From: Gemmatimonadota bacterium
GTDB taxonomy: Bacteria > Gemmatimonadota > Gemmatimonadetes > Longimicrobiales > Gaopeijiaceae
Assembly: GCA_022827345.1 (NCBI GenBank)
Contig: JAJDTB010000038.1
Coordinates: 1 to 64,000 of the forward strand
DNA length: 64,000 nt
Reading direction: 5' to 3'
In this document: piece by piece, positions 1-9,388 of the stretch
How the letters are laid out: the number at the start of each line of letters is the position of its first letter
Position numbering within the stretch: position 1 is the stretch's first letter
Position numbers and translations under genes: made by a program
The notes under the pieces: model-generated
What the model was told of the DNA's origin: nothing
The model's input: the letters and a program-made list of their open reading frames with translations, nothing else
Databases searched by the model: none

Positions 1-135
1 AGCTTTGCGACGATGAGCCAGGCGCGGCGCGAAGTCTTCCGCTTCATCGAAGGCTTCTACAACACCCGCCGCCTGCACTCGGCGCTCGGCTACACGTCGC
101 CCGTGAACTTCGAGAAACTCAACCATGCGGCCTGA
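1..135 (+). CDS. IS3-family transposase, C-terminal 44 residues (partial)
   Basis: The reading frame enters from the left edge and stops with TGA at 133-135. The visible protein contains the signature end of the IS3 OrfB/rve integrase core: an arginine-rich helix followed by FIEGFYNTRRLHSALGY and then TSPVNFE. In this family the segment follows the last catalytic Glu of the DDE triad and the YN.RR.HSALGY.SP block is nearly invariant. The catalytic residues themselves lie outside the window, so activity cannot be judged. Only the 5' part is missing; no frameshift is seen in what remains. Confidence 0.9.
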   Translation, partial: SFATMSQARREVFRFIEGFYNTRRLHSALGYTSPVNFEKLNHAA

Positions 136-304
136 AGCGAAACGGCAGCGCCGGGGCGACGGAAGCTCTCCGGGCTTCTCGTGCCCGCTCGCTTCTCCAG
201 CGTCGCCCGTTGCCCCTCTCCACCGCTGGAAGGGCGAATGCACAAACCACATCACACACTATCAACCCCAACAACTAATCGTCCGTGAAAGCGGGGCAGG
301 TCCA
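1..304 (+). mobile_element. Right end of an IS3-family insertion sequence (truncated by window edge)
   Basis: The window opens inside a transposase gene whose C-terminus is typical of IS3-family OrfB, and about 160 bp after its stop the sequence reads GGGGCAGGTCCA (293-304). Ends of this general type (GGGGCAGGTC... on the right, its complement on the left) are common in IS3 relatives, so I place the element's right end near 304; the matching left end is outside the window, so this boundary is inferred. The next gene, on the opposite strand, ends only 15 bp further on, so the element sits just past the 3' end of that gene. Confidence 0.6.
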
Positions 305-318
305 CACAGGGACTGGAC

Positions 319-1530
319 TCACTGTGGAGGGACCAATCGCCTCCCTACAACATAGGGGACGCCGAGCGGATCGTCGCGGGTTCCCCAGACGTGCGTGGAA
401 GTCGCGTCCTCGGCCCGCATCGATTCGGGAAGGAGAATCCGGCGGGGTTCTCCAGACGCGTCGCCCCGCGGAATCGCATAATACACCCTCAGCGTGTCGG
501 ATCGCTCGAATGTCTTGAGCCACACGTCGTCCGAAGCCGAAAGGAAGATGTCGTCTGCGGCCGGCAGGTGCTCGGGCTTGTAGAGGCTTTCCTCGAACGC
601 CTGCAGATACGCGAGTTGCTGCGCGGGTGACCATCCGGGCCGCTGGAATTCCGGGCCCTTCTGGATATCGATGACTTCCTGAACCCGATCCGGAGTGAGT
701 CGCACCGGATCGAATTGCAGGCGCCGCTCCCAGAGCGTATCTCCTTGCGCATTCAGCTCGACTAGATCGAGAGACCCCGGTGGGCCATCGTTTTGCCGTA
801 AGACCAGGATTTTTCCATGCGCAAACGCCGTCTGATCGGAGTCTCCGAAGTACTGGCCCCCAAATGTCCGGCTGTCGTCCATTACGACCGTGAGCTGCGC
901 GTTGCGGATGTCCCGCCAGAAGATTTCCTCGGGTTGCTGCCACTGTCCGGCCTCGGAGCGCTGCACAAGCAGAATGGGCTCGCGCTCCATCGGTGGGTCT
1001 CCCCTCAACCCCGCGATTCTGGACGCAGCAAACAGCGGCCTGGCGATGTACCCTCCACCGTCGGCCGTGGGGGCTTCGATGCCGATACGGGTGTCCTGGT
1101 AGATCAGCGATGTCGTCACACCCATTTCGGTGTCCACCAGCATTCCGTCTGCCGTGTAGTGGGTGAAACGCGATCCCCAGCCCTCCCGCACCGAGAACCC
1201 GCCATTGTCCTTGAAATAGATGCGCGACGGCTGGGTGAACTCGCCCGGTCCCTCGCCCTTTCTGCCGACCACGAACTGAAGAGACCCATCAGGACTCCAC
1301 ACGCTGATCCGGGTCTCCATCGGATCGAGGACGAAGATTCGGTCCCGATTGGGGTCGGCCCGGAGGTAGGCCCAGTTGAAGAGCACACCCTGTTCGGCCG
1401 TGCCGGTGAACCTGTATTCCAGTTCGGTGACCCATGCCCGGTCCCCGCTCCCGGGCGTGTCGGAGCCATCGCCCCCGCACGCCAGACAAAGGACCAAAAG
1501 GGCGAACACGCCTGCCGACAGCCTTCTCAT
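319..1530 (-). CDS. 6-bladed beta-propeller (NHL-like) lipoprotein
   Basis: A protein of about 403 residues beginning MRRLSAGVFALLVLCLACGG, a signal peptide with a plausible but non-ideal lipobox Cys near residue 19. The body has repeated propeller strands, including the signature GRKGEGPGEFTQPSRI, which recurs in the 6-bladed beta-propeller family seen in Gemmatimonadota and Bacteroidota; later segments resemble strands of further blades. Function is unknown in detail; such proteins are usually periplasmic or surface-exposed and may bind ligands. The start ATG (1530) overlaps the addA stop as TGATG; a second ATG 6 bp upstream (1536) is possible. The frame is open far upstream through addA, but that part is only a shadow. 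Confidence 0.8.
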   Translation of the reverse strand: MRRLSAGVFALLVLCLACGGDGSDTPGSGDRAWVTELEYRFTGTAEQGVLFNWAYLRADPNRDRIFVLDPMETRISVWSPDGSLQFVVGRKGEGPGEFTQPSRIYFKDNGGFSVREGWGSRFTHYTADGMLVDTEMGVTTSLIYQDTRIGIEAPTADGGGYIARPLFAASRIAGLRGDPPMEREPILLVQRSEAGQWQQPEEIFWRDIRNAQLTVVMDDSRTFGGQYFGDSDQTAFAHGKILVLRQNDGPPGSLDLVELNAQGDTLWERRLQFDPVRLTPDRVQEVIDIQKGPEFQRPGWSPAQQLAYLQAFEESLYKPEHLPAADDIFLSASDDVWLKTFERSDTLRVYYAIPRGDASGEPRRILLPESMRAEDATSTHVWGTRDDPLGVPYVVGRRLVPPQ

Positions 1531-4500
1531 CACCATGACTCCGTCCTTCCCTGCGCGGTGAAGACGAGCACCCGCTCTCCGACCTCTTCGCCCGTCAGCT
1601 GGTGCCAGCATTCGGCGTAGAGGTCGATCTGGGCGCGGTACCGTCCCACCCGTTCCTCGAACTCCGGATCGTCGCCGGTGTCCGTCTTGTAGTCGGCGAC
1701 GACCCAGTGGGCTCCGTCCCTGAAGACGAGGTCGATCACGCCTTCGATGACCGCGGGGTGGTCGCCGCCGTCGTTTCGGTTGACCGCGAACGGGATTTCG
1801 CTGTGGCGCTCGGCGCTTGCCATGGCGCGGGCCCAGATGTCGGATCTGCGGACGGATTCGACCAGGGCGAGGAGCGCGGCCAGTTCGGTGGGTGCGCCGG
1901 TCGCATCGACAGGGCGCTCGTATTCGATGAGGAGGTCGCGAGCCAGCTGCTCGAGGGCGCCGCTGCGGATGCCCTCGCCCGCCACGGCGAGCACTTCGTG
2001 AACCACGCTGCCCCATTCGTAGCCGCCGGTCTCCGGGCCGACGGTTGCTGGAGCGAATTCCACCGTGCGGACGTCGTCCTCGGCGCCGCCGGTGTCGCCA
2101 GGTCCCTCGCCGCCCTTCGCGCGTCCCGTGACCGACTCCACCCGGTAGGTCGCTTCGCTGTTCTGCGCCACCGCCGCCGTCGCGTCCGCAATCGGCCCGG
2201 CAAGGTCCGTGGAACGATCCAGGCGGTCGGGCAGCGGCGGGAGATCGATCGGGAGCTCGTCGACCACCGCGCAGCGGCAGGACGACCCCGCACCGCCACT
2301 GCGCGACGCCGCCGCCACCCAGTCCTCGACGGTCTTCCACGGCGACGGCTTCACGATCCTCGGCAGCCCCGATCCGCTCGCGATCCAGAGCTCGTGCTTC
2401 GCGCGGGTCGCCGCCACGTAGAGAAGCCGGACCTGTTCGGCCGCCTCGAATTCCCTTTCCGTCTGCTGGCTCGTCTCCCAGTCGAGGGGCTGCGCGATGA
2501 TCTCCCTGGAAAACCCGCGGCTGACCACGATGGGAATGGTTCCGCGCGCCCGACCTCCCCCCTCCCGCGAGACGTGCATGTTGGGCGGCCAGTCATACAC
2601 CCCGAAGGGCGCGGCGAGGAAGACGACACCCGCCTCCAGCCCCTTGGCGCGGTGCAGATTCATGACGCGCACGCAGTTGGGCCTGCCGGGGATGAGGGGG
2701 GCCTCGGCGTCGTCCCAGTCGAGCGCCGTCTCCATGGCGTCCACGGCGCCGGCAAGGGACGAGTCGCCCTCGAGCGCCCGGGCGCGCACCGCGTCGAGGA
2801 GATAGACCAGGGCGCCCGCGCGCATCTCGCCGAGGGCGCCCGCAGCGGCGAGGGGGAAGAGCCCGATCTCGTCGACCAGGCGCTCCGCGGTCACGTCGGC
2901 GGGCTCGCGCCGCGCGAGGCGCCACCACCTGTGCAGCACTCCGATCGCTTCGGCAACCTCGCAATCTCCCGCAGGCCTGAAGTCGATGGACAGGCTGCCA
3001 CCGTTGTCCCGGTACCGCACGATGCGGTCGAGACTCAATCCAAAGAACGGACCTGTCAGCGCAGCGAGCACGCGCGTCCTGTGCTCGGGATCGGCGAGGC
3101 ACCTGAACAGCAGCAGAAAGGCACGCAGTTCGTCCTCGAAGCCCACGCCCGTGCCCGACACTTCGACCGGCAGGTTGCGGTCCTCCAGGGCGCGCGCGTA
3201 GACCGAAAGGAACCTGCGGGTGCGGGTGAGGATCATGAAGTCGCCGGGCTGACGGTCGCCGCTCGCGACCCGGTGCGCGATCTCGCCCGCGATCCGGGCC
3301 GCGTCGTCGCGCGCGATGTCGGCCTGCTTCGCGCCCGAAACCCGGTAGGTCGCCAGCAGCCCGGGCCCCTTCATCCGGGCCAGCAGCGGGGCGAACGAGG
3401 CCTGGCGGTCGGAGTCCTCCTCCGGGAAGCCCCCGTCCCCCTCGAAGACCCCCTGCACCAGTTCGCCGAAGTCTCCCAGCGAACGGAAGTTGGCCTCGAG
3501 GTGCAGCACTTTGCCGAAATCGGCGAAACGCCGCTTCACAAGCTCGTACAGAGAGATGTCGGCGCGCCTGAACCGGTAGATGCTCTGCTTGGGATCGCCG
3601 ACGACGAAGAGCGCGCCGGGGCGGGGCACGACACTGCGCCATTCGTTGCCGTTCGTGTCCGGATCGCTGGCAAGCAGCAGCAGGATCTCGGCCTGAAGCG
3701 GATCGGTGTCCTGGAATTCGTCGACGAGAACGCGCCGGTAGCGCTGCCCCAGCTCGCGGCGGGCCCGGGGGTTGCTCCGCAGGAGGTCCGCGGACAGGAC
3801 GAGCAGGTCCTGGAAGGTGACCTTGCCCTGGGCCTTCCGCTCGCCGGCATAGGTGTCGGCGGCGGCCTTGGCCACCCCCAGCGCGACCGGATACCTGTAT
3901 GCCCACCACCTCTTCAGCAGCTGGTCCGCCATTCCGCCGGCCTCGCCGAATTCCCTGACGTCCTCACCGAGCGCCTTGGCTTCGCGCTTTCCGACGGATG
4001 TGTCGGCCCACCGCTTCTGGATGGGCCTGGTTTTGATCCCGTGGAACTTGGCCACCGCGTCGAAGAAGACCGCGGGGTCGTCCCAGTCGAGCGACCGGCG
4101 CCAATAGAGGAGCGTGCGCATGCGCTTGCCCAGCGAGTCCCACCCGTCCGGCGGCTCCCTGCCCTTCATCAGCGCCGAGGCGCGGTCGAGGAGGTCGTCG
4201 AAGTCGCCGCGCAGCCGCGCGACGGCGCCCGGATCCGGCGGTCCGGCGGGTTCGTGAACGAAGTCCACATCCGGATTCTCGACCAGCTGGTCGAAGGCCT
4301 CCTCCAGCGCGGCGGGGGGGATTCCCAGGCGGGTCAACTCGAGCAGGCGGGGATCTGCATCCGCCGCGAGCCGTTCCAGGAAGTCGGTCCAGGACTTCTT
4401 CCGGGACCGGTACTCCTCCGTCTCCTGCACTTCGCGGAAGCCGGGGTCGAGTCCCGCTTCCAGGGGGCGCTCGCGCAGGAGCCTGGCGCAGAAGGAGTGG

Positions 4501-4895
4501 ATTGTGCCCAGGAAGGCCCGGTCGATATCCTGGATCGCCTCTTCCAGGAGCTTGCGCTGGGGGTCGCCCGGCTGGAGGCGCGCCGCCGCCCGTTCGAGTT
4601 CCACCTGAAAGCGCTGCCGGAGTTCGGCGGCGGCCATGCGCGTAAAGGTCACCGCGGCGATCTGCTCGACCTTGCACGCCCGGTTGCGCACCAGGGCCAC
4701 CATGCGATCGACCAGCGAGGTCGTCTTGCCCGAGCCTGCCCCGGCCTCGACCAGGAAGTTCCGTTCCAGGTCCTCGCGGATGCGGAGCCGCGCGTCCTGG
4801 TCCGGGGGATCGTCGCTGAAGCGCTCCCCGGGCCGGCTGTACACGACGCCGATATCGGGGCGGCGCGGCGCGGTTCCAACCTCCGGGCCGCTCAA
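1530..4895 (-). CDS. addA: AddA-type UvrD-family helicase/nuclease subunit
   Basis: About 1121 residues from a TTG start at 4895 that overlaps the addB stop (TTGA). It carries the superfamily 1A helicase motifs in order: Walker A GAGSGKT (about residues 52-58), VDEFQDTD (motif II), GDPKQSIYRFRRAD (motif III), HRAKGLEAG (motif V) and LYVAATRAKHEL (motif VI). The C-terminus has a RecB-type PD-(D/E)XK nuclease with GVIDLVF and VADYKTD. Together with AddB it would process double-strand DNA ends for RecA loading. The size is near that of other AddA proteins (roughly 1100-1250). Residues upstream of the TTG show no family resemblance and lie in addB, so the longer open frame was not used; a GTG about 17 codons further in is another possible start. 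Confidence 0.92.
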   Translation of the reverse strand: MSGPEVGTAPRRPDIGVVYSRPGERFSDDPPDQDARLRIREDLERNFLVEAGAGSGKTTSLVDRMVALVRNRACKVEQIAAVTFTRMAAAELRQRFQVELERAAARLQPGDPQRKLLEEAIQDIDRAFLGTIHSFCARLLRERPLEAGLDPGFREVQETEEYRSRKKSWTDFLERLAADADPRLLELTRLGIPPAALEEAFDQLVENPDVDFVHEPAGPPDPGAVARLRGDFDDLLDRASALMKGREPPDGWDSLGKRMRTLLYWRRSLDWDDPAVFFDAVAKFHGIKTRPIQKRWADTSVGKREAKALGEDVREFGEAGGMADQLLKRWWAYRYPVALGVAKAAADTYAGERKAQGKVTFQDLLVLSADLLRSNPRARRELGQRYRRVLVDEFQDTDPLQAEILLLLASDPDTNGNEWRSVVPRPGALFVVGDPKQSIYRFRRADISLYELVKRRFADFGKVLHLEANFRSLGDFGELVQGVFEGDGGFPEEDSDRQASFAPLLARMKGPGLLATYRVSGAKQADIARDDAARIAGEIAHRVASGDRQPGDFMILTRTRRFLSVYARALEDRNLPVEVSGTGVGFEDELRAFLLLFRCLADPEHRTRVLAALTGPFFGLSLDRIVRYRDNGGSLSIDFRPAGDCEVAEAIGVLHRWWRLARREPADVTAERLVDEIGLFPLAAAGALGEMRAGALVYLLDAVRARALEGDSSLAGAVDAMETALDWDDAEAPLIPGRPNCVRVMNLHRAKGLEAGVVFLAAPFGVYDWPPNMHVSREGGGRARGTIPIVVSRGFSREIIAQPLDWETSQQTEREFEAAEQVRLLYVAATRAKHELWIASGSGLPRIVKPSPWKTVEDWVAAASRSGGAGSSCRCAVVDELPIDLPPLPDRLDRSTDLAGPIADATAAVAQNSEATYRVESVTGRAKGGEGPGDTGGAEDDVRTVEFAPATVGPETGGYEWGSVVHEVLAVAGEGIRSGALEQLARDLLIEYERPVDATGAPTELAALLALVESVRRSDIWARAMASAERHSEIPFAVNRNDGGDHPAVIEGVIDLVFRDGAHWVVADYKTDTGDDPEFEERVGRYRAQIDLYAECWHQLTGEEVGERVLVFTAQGRTESW

Positions 4896-7800
4896 AGGAC
4901 CGGGCCCTCGTCGTCCCACTTGCGTACCTGCCGCAGCAGGGACAGCTCGTCGAGGCTGTCGAGGTTGCGTTTGGTCCATTCGGCGACGCCGCAGCTCACC
5001 TGGCCCCGGTCGCTGGCCTCCGCGCCGCAGACCTCCTGGTAGTCGCAGTAGCGGCAGTCGTCTTTGGCGCTGTCGGTGGCGGGGAACCAGCCGCGCTCCA
5101 GCGCCTTGAGGAGGACTTCGACAAGCTCGCCGCCGTGCTTCAGCTTCCCGGTGCCGTACCTGCGGACGCGGTTCTCGCCTCGCCGCGTGGGAAAGTGGTA
5201 CTCCATCGCGTCGACCGGCCTGCCGTACAAGGCCGCCACGGCGGCGGTGTACACGAAATGCTGCAGTCGGCGCCCGCCGTTGTACACCTGCGACCGGCTG
5301 CTGTAGCCGTACCCGCCGCCGGTCTTGTAGTCGACCACGCGCAGGTGCGCGCCGAGGTCGTCCACACGGTCCACGACCCCGCGCACCATGACCGACCCGT
5401 CTCCGGCCCCGATTCTCATTTCGTCGTCCATCCCGAATCGCCATTCGAGCTGCGCCCACCGGGGCGACCTGTCCCGGATCATCTCGACGAACGACCGGGC
5501 ATCGTCGCGAAGCGCGTCCATCTCCCAGGCATGGAGCGCGTCACTCGGCGACGGCGTCTTCAGGAGTTGCTCGGCGCCCTTCCGGTCGACCAGCCGGAGC
5601 GCGATGTCGAGGAATCGCTCCTCCGCGGGATTTACTCCCCGGGCCGCCGCCTCCTTCAGCGTCTCCTCGTAGACGGCGTGGAGCAGGCTCCCCCGCTCCA
5701 GGGCGTTGAGCCAGCGGTCGGGGTCGAATTCGGGATCGTCGGGCGGACGGGCCTTCAGGATGTAGCTGAAGAGAAACCGCCGGGGACAGGCGCCGAGAGT
5801 CTCGAGCCCGCTCGCCGAGAAGGGTCTATCGGACCAGTTTTCGTAGGATAAGGGCGGCGAATGCGTGCCCAGGAACCCTGAGTGCACCGTCGGCTCGTCC
5901 CGGTCGAGGGCGTCGAGGAGAGCCTGGCCCATTCCGAGGCGGGGAAACGATCGCCCGACGGCTGCCAGTCCGTCGCGGAGCCGGCCGGCTTCGGTGGTGA
6001 GCGCGCGCAGCCACACGTCGCTCGCGTCGAGATCGACGGCGATCCCGGGCCGCGGGAGGCGTGACTCGGTCAGGCCCAGATGTCCGTCCAGATCCTCGAA
6101 GGTGAGGGTCGAGTCGCGCTGGCGCAGCCGGAGGGCCTGCAGCAGCTCGGGGGCGGGCGTGAGTTCCCGGCTGTCTCCCGGGTCCCAGCAGGCGTAGCTG
6201 AGGACGACAGTGCCCCTCAGTCGGGCAAAGAGCCGGGCGAAGTTGAATCGGGCCTCGACGACCCTGTCCGCCGCCAGGGGCAGTTCGCCGCCCCCTATCC
6301 GGAAGCGCTCCTGGTCCCCGATCAGCGGATCTTCGTGGAGCGAGCCGAGGACGGATCCCGAGTCGAGGCCGACGATGAAGGTGACGCGCCGGCCGGTGGC
6401 GCCTCCATGCCTGAGGTCGGTCATGTACAGATGGCCCGGGGCGGAACTCCACGGCGCGATCCCTTCCATTCGGGGCGCCGGGATGCGGATCTCCAGGTAT
6501 GACTGGACGATCGCCGCCGCCGAAGCGAAGTCGGTCGGCCGCTTCACCGTGGCCTCGATCCGCTCCAGCTGGCGGAGGAGCCGCTGCCGGGCAGTCTCGT
6601 CGGTGTCGGTACCGGGGGCCACCCGCGCCAACAGGCTCTTCACGCCGGCAGCGACCTGTGAGGGGGACACGCGTCCGTCCGTGGGCGGGGTGGCCCGGAG
6701 CACGGGTCGGAGGAGTCCGCGCAGCGCGCGCAACTCCTCGCCCCGGCGCTCCTTGCGGCGCTGCAGCCGCTCCTCGTCGTCGAAGCGTCCGGCCGGCAGC
6801 GAGTCGAGGGTCCGCAGCGCGTGTTCGATCTTGTCGAGGTGGCGCTCACGTCCCCACCCGATCCGCAGCCGCCGCAGGGCACGGGCGAGGCGGGGGCCGC
6901 CCGGCCGGGGCCTGTCCTCGCTCCCGGTGCCCGAGCGCGGGCCGCCCAGCCTCTGCCCAGCTCGCTCCCCGGCGCCCGGACGCGGAGGAATCACGTCGCC
7001 GGCCTCGACCAGGGCCCGGAAGAGCGACTCCTGGAAGCCGCTCGCGATCCAGCGGAAGTATGTCGAGACCACCCTGCCGGGGCGGGTGCGTTCCACCGGC
7101 AGCCCGACCGCGAAGGTCACGGGCACGCCCATCGGCTCGGCCAGCGCGTGGAGCGCCGATCCGTACGACCATGGATCCGCTGCGACGATCTCGACCTCGT
7201 CCCAGCGCGCGCCCATCTCGAGCGCCCGGCGCAGCACCCCTCGCAGTTCGTCCTGGACGGACGCAGCCGTGAAGAGCTCGATGCGCTCCGGGACGCGCTC
7301 CGGCGGTATCTCCGCGCCGCACCGATCCACCGCGTGCAGGTAGCTTCCCGGAGCCTCGGGCGGCGCGACGTCCCACAGGATCCCCTTCGGGACCTTCAGG
7401 CCAACAACGGGATCGGTCTTGAGCAGGACGGCGCCGAGCCGCCGCAACCCGGCCAGAAAGCGCCCTTCGAGGCCGCGCTCGGCAAGGCCCGGAAGGAGGA
7501 AGAACCGGGTGTCCGGGGGCAGCGCGTCGTGTTCGTCGCGACCGAGGACCGCGATGGCCCTCTTCAGCATGCCCGCCATGTCCGTGCGGCCGCCGTCCCG
7601 CAACAGCGTCTCGTAGCGGGCCAGCACCTGCGTCACCAGGGCCCTCTTGTTGAAACCGCGATGGGCGCCGGCGGGCGGGTCGCCCGGGGGGTGGATGCCG
7701 CCGCCGCGCAACGTGGAGGCCGACTTGCGCACCGCGTCCCGGAAGCCGGTCTTCTCGGCGAGTTCTCCGAAACGGGAGAAGCGCGGCGAGGCGATCACCT

Positions 7801-8134
7801 CGTCGATTGCCCGCTCCATGAGGGCGTGTTCGTCGAAGGTGTCGACGATCGTGCGACCGGTCCGGGCCAGTTCCCGCGCAACGATTTTTGTTGCGAGGGC
7901 ACGTAAGGTGTTGATTTCAAAGCCCACCCAGGACTGGCCGCGCAACGCCACCTGCCTGAGCAGCTCCTTGCCCTCGCCGCGCGTGCGGGCGATCAGGACC
8001 TTGCGGGCGCGGCCGCCGTCCCGTGCGATGCGCTCGAGTTCCCGGACCAGGATGCCGGCCCCGGCGCGATCCGCGGGAGGGGGCGGAGCGGGGCGGCCGC
8101 GGCCCTCCTCGAGGTCCAGGTAGAGCTGGGTCAC
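4892..8134 (-). CDS. addB: AddB-type nuclease subunit with Fe-S nuclease domain
   Basis: 1080 residues, GTG start at 8134 overlapping the preceding gene's stop (GTGA). The N-terminus has a degenerate P-loop (ARTRGEGKELL instead of GxxGxGKT), suggesting no ATP hydrolysis at this site. The C-terminus has the PD-(D/E)XK core GVVDRVDD...VVDYKTGGG, flanked by Cys residues arranged as in AddB: one in GACPRRF before the nuclease core and three in CRYCDYQEVC near the end, the expected four ligands of the 4Fe-4S cluster that staples this domain. It partners AddA, whose gene follows with a 4-bp overlap. Divergence from characterised AddB is high through the middle. Confidence 0.88.
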   Translation of the reverse strand: MTQLYLDLEEGRGRPAPPPPADRAGAGILVRELERIARDGGRARKVLIARTRGEGKELLRQVALRGQSWVGFEINTLRALATKIVARELARTGRTIVDTFDEHALMERAIDEVIASPRFSRFGELAEKTGFRDAVRKSASTLRGGGIHPPGDPPAGAHRGFNKRALVTQVLARYETLLRDGGRTDMAGMLKRAIAVLGRDEHDALPPDTRFFLLPGLAERGLEGRFLAGLRRLGAVLLKTDPVVGLKVPKGILWDVAPPEAPGSYLHAVDRCGAEIPPERVPERIELFTAASVQDELRGVLRRALEMGARWDEVEIVAADPWSYGSALHALAEPMGVPVTFAVGLPVERTRPGRVVSTYFRWIASGFQESLFRALVEAGDVIPPRPGAGERAGQRLGGPRSGTGSEDRPRPGGPRLARALRRLRIGWGRERHLDKIEHALRTLDSLPAGRFDDEERLQRRKERRGEELRALRGLLRPVLRATPPTDGRVSPSQVAAGVKSLLARVAPGTDTDETARQRLLRQLERIEATVKRPTDFASAAAIVQSYLEIRIPAPRMEGIAPWSSAPGHLYMTDLRHGGATGRRVTFIVGLDSGSVLGSLHEDPLIGDQERFRIGGGELPLAADRVVEARFNFARLFARLRGTVVLSYACWDPGDSRELTPAPELLQALRLRQRDSTLTFEDLDGHLGLTESRLPRPGIAVDLDASDVWLRALTTEAGRLRDGLAAVGRSFPRLGMGQALLDALDRDEPTVHSGFLGTHSPPLSYENWSDRPFSASGLETLGACPRRFLFSYILKARPPDDPEFDPDRWLNALERGSLLHAVYEETLKEAAARGVNPAEERFLDIALRLVDRKGAEQLLKTPSPSDALHAWEMDALRDDARSFVEMIRDRSPRWAQLEWRFGMDDEMRIGAGDGSVMVRGVVDRVDDLGAHLRVVDYKTGGGYGYSSRSQVYNGGRRLQHFVYTAAVAALYGRPVDAMEYHFPTRRGENRVRRYGTGKLKHGGELVEVLLKALERGWFPATDSAKDDCRYCDYQEVCGAEASDRGQVSCGVAEWTKRNLDSLDELSLLRQVRKWDDEGPVL

Positions 8135-9276
8135 GGTGACTGGGCCTGCGGGGCGGCGGCTCCGCGGAGGGTGGCCGCATCGAACATCGCTCCGAGCCGC
8201 CGCCCTTCCCGACCCCGCCAGATCCCCCGGTGATACGCGTCGCTGGCCAGCAGGGAGAGCGTCACGGTGGCCTCGCCGAAGACCATCCGCTCGCGGGCCG
8301 GGTCGACCTTGCCCCAGGTGGTCGCCTCGCGCAGGGTGGAGCCCGAGAGGCCGCCGTCTCGTGCATCGGCCACCGTGAGCTGCACGGCGTACTTGTGCAT
8401 GGCGACGGAGGCCGCGCGGGGCGCATCGCCCTCATCCCCCTCAGCCTCCGCCAGCATCCGCGCGGCCACCACCGCGTCCTGCGCGAAGTTCTTCGGCACG
8501 CCCCCGCCCACCATCAGCAGCCCGGTCCCGGCCGCCGCCAGCTTGATCCGGGCGAGTTCGTGGAAGTCCTTTCCCGAGTCGAAGGCGATGTGCGGCAGCC
8601 CCAGGGCGGCGGCCCGGACCCGGTGCGCGACCACACCGAAACCCGCCGACGAGTCGCTCAGCGCCGGCACGAAGACCGGCACATCGCGGCGGTGCGCGGC
8701 GAGCACGATCGACCGGGCCTCCGGGCGATGGCGCTCCAGGTACGTGCCCAGCTCCCCCACCAGCTCGCGGCTGGAATACGGCCGCGCGTCGAGCCCGTCG
8801 AAGATCCCGGCCACGACCTCGTCGCAGCGCTGCAGCTCGGCCTCGTCGATGTAGGTGTCGTAGATGCGGTCGATCCCCAGGTCGCGGAGCTGCTCGTCGC
8901 TCGCAACCGGCGCGTCGGGCGATCCAGGCGCCATGTAGTGGCGGAAGCCCAGCGCCTCGAAGAAGTCCTGGTCGACCACGATGGCGCCGGTGGCCACGAT
9001 CGCGTCGACCATGTCGCACTCCACCAGCGCGATGAGGGCCTCCTTCAGCCCCGCCGACACCAGCGACCCCGCCAGCGTGAGGATCACCGTGCAGTCGCGG
9101 TCGGCGAGCATCTCGGCGAAGACGTCGGCCGCTTCGGCCAGGTTGCGGGCCTGGAATGCGGCGTTGCGGTACGTGTCGATGACCGCGCGGCCGTCGAAGG
9201 CGGTCACGTCGATGTGCGCGACGGGGGTCGCGAGGAGTCGGCTTCTGGTGACTGGCCCGTGAGCGCGTTCCGTCAA
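8131..9276 (-). CDS. Deoxyhypusine synthase-family protein
   Basis: About 381 residues from a TTG at 9276 that is preceded at 8 nt by a strong ribosome site (AGGGAGG); a GTG 39 bp upstream (9315) is an alternative. The protein has the NAD-binding fold features of deoxyhypusine synthase: LTLAGSLVSAGLKEAL, IVATGAIVVDQDFFEALG, PVFVPALSDSSAGF, GGGVPKNFAQDA, and the active-site segment TTWGKV, where Lys (about residue 323) aligns with the Lys that forms the enzyme-imine intermediate. Bacteria lack eIF5A, so the true reaction is probably aminobutyl transfer from spermidine or a related amine to another acceptor, as in homospermidine synthase-like members; this is inference. It is the first gene of the addB-addA transcription unit. 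Confidence 0.85.
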   Translation of the reverse strand: MTERAHGPVTRSRLLATPVAHIDVTAFDGRAVIDTYRNAAFQARNLAEAADVFAEMLADRDCTVILTLAGSLVSAGLKEALIALVECDMVDAIVATGAIVVDQDFFEALGFRHYMAPGSPDAPVASDEQLRDLGIDRIYDTYIDEAELQRCDEVVAGIFDGLDARPYSSRELVGELGTYLERHRPEARSIVLAAHRRDVPVFVPALSDSSAGFGVVAHRVRAAALGLPHIAFDSGKDFHELARIKLAAAGTGLLMVGGGVPKNFAQDAVVAARMLAEAEGDEGDAPRAASVAMHKYAVQLTVADARDGGLSGSTLREATTWGKVDPARERMVFGEATVTLSLLASDAYHRGIWRGREGRRLGAMFDAATLRGAAAPQAQSP

Positions 9277-9388
9277 ACGACTGGCCTCCCTGTGTTTCTG
9301 ACCGCGGGCGTCCACCGCCGGAATCGCCCAACCCTAAAGGTAAGCCCGGGGCCCGATGCGACGGACGCGGGAACCACCCTCCAGCCCC

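Noticed and set aside
319-2340. A 673-residue minus-strand protein including the propeller
   Set aside because: The first part lies inside addA in another frame and is Arg/Gly-rich junk; the true start is at the signal peptide near 1530.
1602-5042. A 1146-codon open frame on the plus strand, opposite addA
   Set aside because: High-GC shadow of the addA coding strand; no domain or ribosome site; the opposite strand carries all helicase motifs.
1530-9276. Deoxyhypusine-synthase-like gene plus AddAB as a defence island
   Set aside because: AddAB is a normal repair complex; there are no toxins, nucleases or other defence genes around to support it.
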